Assembly (NCBI RefSeq): GCF_019969685.1
Contig: NZ_JAHXYZ010000002.1
Span: 372,001 to 436,000, forward strand
Direction: 5' to 3'
DNA from: Microbacterium sp. EST19A
Lineage (GTDB): Bacteria > Actinomycetota > Actinomycetes > Actinomycetales > Microbacteriaceae
Length of the DNA: 64,000 bases
Part shown: positions 62,339-64,000 of the stretch, piece after piece
How positions within the stretch are numbered: the first letter of the stretch is position 1
Layout: each line of letters starts with the position of its first letter
Translations under genes and position numbers: made by a program
Notes under the pieces: model-generated
What the model saw: the letters and a program-made list of their open reading frames with translations, nothing else
What the model was told of the DNA's origin: nothing
The model's database searches: none

Positions 62339-63507
62339 CAGGACTCCACGGGTGTCGGATCGGGTACAACCGCTGCCGGACGTTTTCTGCGGCGGGTAGG
62401 ACTGAGGGTGATGACGAGGCAGGCCGCGATGCCCACGATGCCGAAGCCGACGCCCGGCAGGTACTGGCCCGGCCAGTCCTCGCGTGCGCCGACGTACATG
62501 AGCAGCACCGCGAGCGAGATCACGGCCGTCCATGCGTAGAAGATGAGGACCGCGTCGCGGTCACGGTGTCCGAGATCGAGCATCCGGTGGTGCAGGTGCT
62601 TGCGATCCGGCGAGAACGGCGACTTGCCGGCGTTCATACGCCGCAGCACGGCCAGCCCGAAGTCGAGCAGCGGCAGCAGGACGACGAGGAGCGGCAGCAG
62701 GATCGGGATGAACGCACCGAGCAGCTGCGAGCGTCCGAGGCGCTCCGGGTCGAGGGCGGACGGATCCATCTGCCCGGTGAGCGCGATCGCCGAGGTCGAC
62801 ATCAGGAGCCCGAGGACGAGTGCCCCGGAATCGCCCATGAACAGCTTCGCGGGGCTCCAGTTGAGCGGAAGGAATCCGAGGCACGCGCCGATGAGGACCG
62901 CGGCGATGAACGTCGAGAGGTTGAAGTAGCTGGAGGCGCCGGAGTCGCGCGTGAAGATGTAGGAGTAGGCGAAGAAGACGCCGTTCGAGATGAGGCAGAC
63001 GCCGGCGACGAGCCCGTCGAGTCCGTCGATGAAGTTCACGGCGTTCATGACGATCACGATGGCGAACATCGTCATCGTGATGCTGACCCAGCTCGAGAAC
63101 ACGATCAGATCGCCGAACGGCAGCGACAGGATCTGCAGCCCGCCGCCCACGGTGATGATGCCCGCCGCGAGGAACTGGGCGCCGAGCTTGATCATCCAGT
63201 CCAGGTCCCAGAGATCGTCGACCACGCCGATCACGGCGATGAGGAAGGAGGCGCCGAGGATCGACCACATCGTGATCGGCGGGATCCAGATGCTCTGGAA
63301 GAAGGGGTTCGCCGCGGAGAAGGCGAAGGCGGCTGCGATGCCGAGGAAGATCGCGACCCCGCCGAGCCGTGGGGTCGGCGTGGTGTGCACATCCCTGTCG
63401 CGGATGCCGGGATAGAGCTTGAAGCGCAGGCTCAGACGCCAGACCGCCCACGTCAGCCCGAAGGTGAGGACGGCGGTGAGGACGATCGTGAACAGATACT
63501 GCTTCAC
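62338..63507 (-). CDS. undecaprenyl-phosphate N-acetylhexosamine-1-phosphate transferase, WecA/TagO type
   Basis: The 389-residue polytopic enzyme transfers GlcNAc-1-P (or similar) to undecaprenyl phosphate, the first step of a wall-glycopolymer. Family motifs are PTPRLGGVAIFLG, VVDDLWDLDW (Mg2+-binding Asp pair), NFIDGLDGLVAG, LFMGDSGALVLG and the HLHHRMLD loop. Start GTG 63507 overlaps the stop of the Sua5-type gene (GTGA). It is more like WecA/TagO than MraY because of the HLHH loop. In actinobacteria it often lies between sua5 and the atp operon. Confidence 0.92.
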   Translation of the reverse strand: MKQYLFTIVLTAVLTFGLTWAVWRLSLRFKLYPGIRDRDVHTTPTPRLGGVAIFLGIAAAFAFSAANPFFQSIWIPPITMWSILGASFLIAVIGVVDDLWDLDWMIKLGAQFLAAGIITVGGGLQILSLPFGDLIVFSSWVSITMTMFAIVIVMNAVNFIDGLDGLVAGVCLISNGVFFAYSYIFTRDSGASSYFNLSTFIAAVLIGACLGFLPLNWSPAKLFMGDSGALVLGLLMSTSAIALTGQMDPSALDPERLGRSQLLGAFIPILLPLLVVLLPLLDFGLAVLRRMNAGKSPFSPDRKHLHHRMLDLGHRDRDAVLIFYAWTAVISLAVLLMYVGAREDWPGQYLPGVGFGIVGIAACLVITLSPTRRRKRPAAVVPDPTPVES

Positions 63508-64000
63508 GGATTCCCGTCCTGCTGCTCCTCCGCGTGATCCTCGTGCGTGTGATCCTCGTGCGGCTCCTGCATGTCATCGGGTTCGAGCAGGTCGCCGAGC
63601 ACCTCGTGCAGCTGTTCGCGGGTGACGACGCCGTACCGCAGGATGCGCACGAGACCGGGCTCTTCGTCGCCGCGCCGCACGAGCGAGGTGGCGTCGACGA
63701 TGGTCGAGGCGATGCCGTCCTTGCTCATGCCGTCGGCGAGGTACACCGCGACGCTGTCGCCCAGCATCTTCTCGGCGTCGAGGGCCGAGATCGCGGCGTC
63801 CCGCCCCGTGAGGTTGGCGCTCGACACGGCGAGCGGTCCGGTCTCGGCCAGCAGCTCGAGGGCGACGTGCCCCTCCGGCATCCGCACGGCCACGGTCCCC
63901 AGCGTCTCGCCCAGGTCCCAGACCAGAGACGGCTGCGCGGGGAGCACGATCGTGAGGCCGCCGGGCCAGAACGCGTCGACGAGTCGCTGCACGGGCTCCG
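63504..64000 (-). CDS. L-threonylcarbamoyladenylate synthase, Sua5/YrdC type, C-terminal part
   Basis: The gene is cut by the right edge of the window; about 165 C-terminal residues are seen. The YrdC domain is recognisable by FWPGGLTIVL, VAVRMPEGHVAL, and ETGPLAVSSANLTGRDA; STIVDAT and VRILRYG close the domain. The enzyme makes TC-AMP for the t6A modification of tRNA. The last 25 residues after the domain are rich in His, Asp and Glu (EPHEDHTHEDHAEEQQ), a tail that most family members lack. It is co-translated with wecA. Confidence 0.9.
   Translation of the reverse strand, partial: EPVQRLVDAFWPGGLTIVLPAQPSLVWDLGETLGTVAVRMPEGHVALELLAETGPLAVSSANLTGRDAAISALDAEKMLGDSVAVYLADGMSKDGIASTIVDATSLVRRGDEEPGLVRILRYGVVTREQLHEVLGDLLEPDDMQEPHEDHTHEDHAEEQQDGNP

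Overview
The window is a GC-rich (about 70 %) actinobacterial chromosome segment. Its gene content and synteny fit Microbacterium or a close relative in Microbacteriaceae: nusA-ylxR-infB-rbfA, truB-ribF, dxr/rseP/ispG, and a complete atp operon behind wecA and a Sua5-type gene. The genus is an inference; no rRNA or tRNA gene was seen. Coding density is very high, most intergenic spaces are under 150 bases, and there is no prophage, insertion sequence or CRISPR array.

Layout. 1-5.6 kb: a cut-off alpha/beta hydrolase, a PrsW-type membrane protease, a fumarylacetoacetase-family enzyme, aspartate ammonia-lyase, a metallophosphoesterase and a divergent TetR regulator. 5.6-11.8 kb: a Pit phosphate transporter with a small membrane partner, oligopeptidase B and 6-phosphofructokinase. 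Between the last two sits a DUF559/AbiEi-like gene bracketed by two nearly identical double-hairpin repeats, in turn bracketed by a 29-base perfect direct repeat. 12-25.7 kb: an SNF2 helicase, ribF, truB, mutY, a LuxR regulator with no proper start, rbfA, infB, ylxR and nusA. 25.8-34 kb: amine oxidase, LOG-family protein, proS, a PEP-mutase/isocitrate-lyase family enzyme, an RNB ribonuclease, a nucleotidyltransferase and a tandem NUDIX protein. 34-45 kb: AlaX editing protein, lipoprotein, ispG, a Trp-codon attenuator ahead of a PhzE-type fused anthranilate/ADIC synthase, rseP, a YcnI-type copper pair, a second-type Mur ligase, dxr. 45-54.8 kb: FKBP lipoprotein, plsC, OsmC, asparaginase, an orphan EccC-like FtsK/SpoIIIE ATPase next to a PP2C phosphatase, aldo/keto reductase, a Pro-rich membrane protein, yaaA. 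54.9-64 kb: the ATP synthase operon transcribed leftward (atpI-like, atpB, E, F, H, A, G, D, C), preceded by wecA and a Sua5/YrdC-type gene that runs off the end.

How the genes work together. dxr and ispG are two steps of the MEP isoprenoid pathway, interleaved with rseP. nusA, infB, rbfA, truB and proS serve transcription and translation. The atp genes build one F1Fo enzyme, with a short epsilon subunit and an atpB that appears to start at CTG.

Regulation. Twenty genes on both strands carry a TAnnnT box exactly six bases before the start codon. This predicts extensive leaderless transcription and fixes several GTG starts. The most notable individual signals are the trp-type attenuator in front of the PhzE-like enzyme, the repeat-bounded DUF559 unit, a three-unit PHO-box-like array before the phosphate transporter, and inverted repeats before the RNB ribonuclease.
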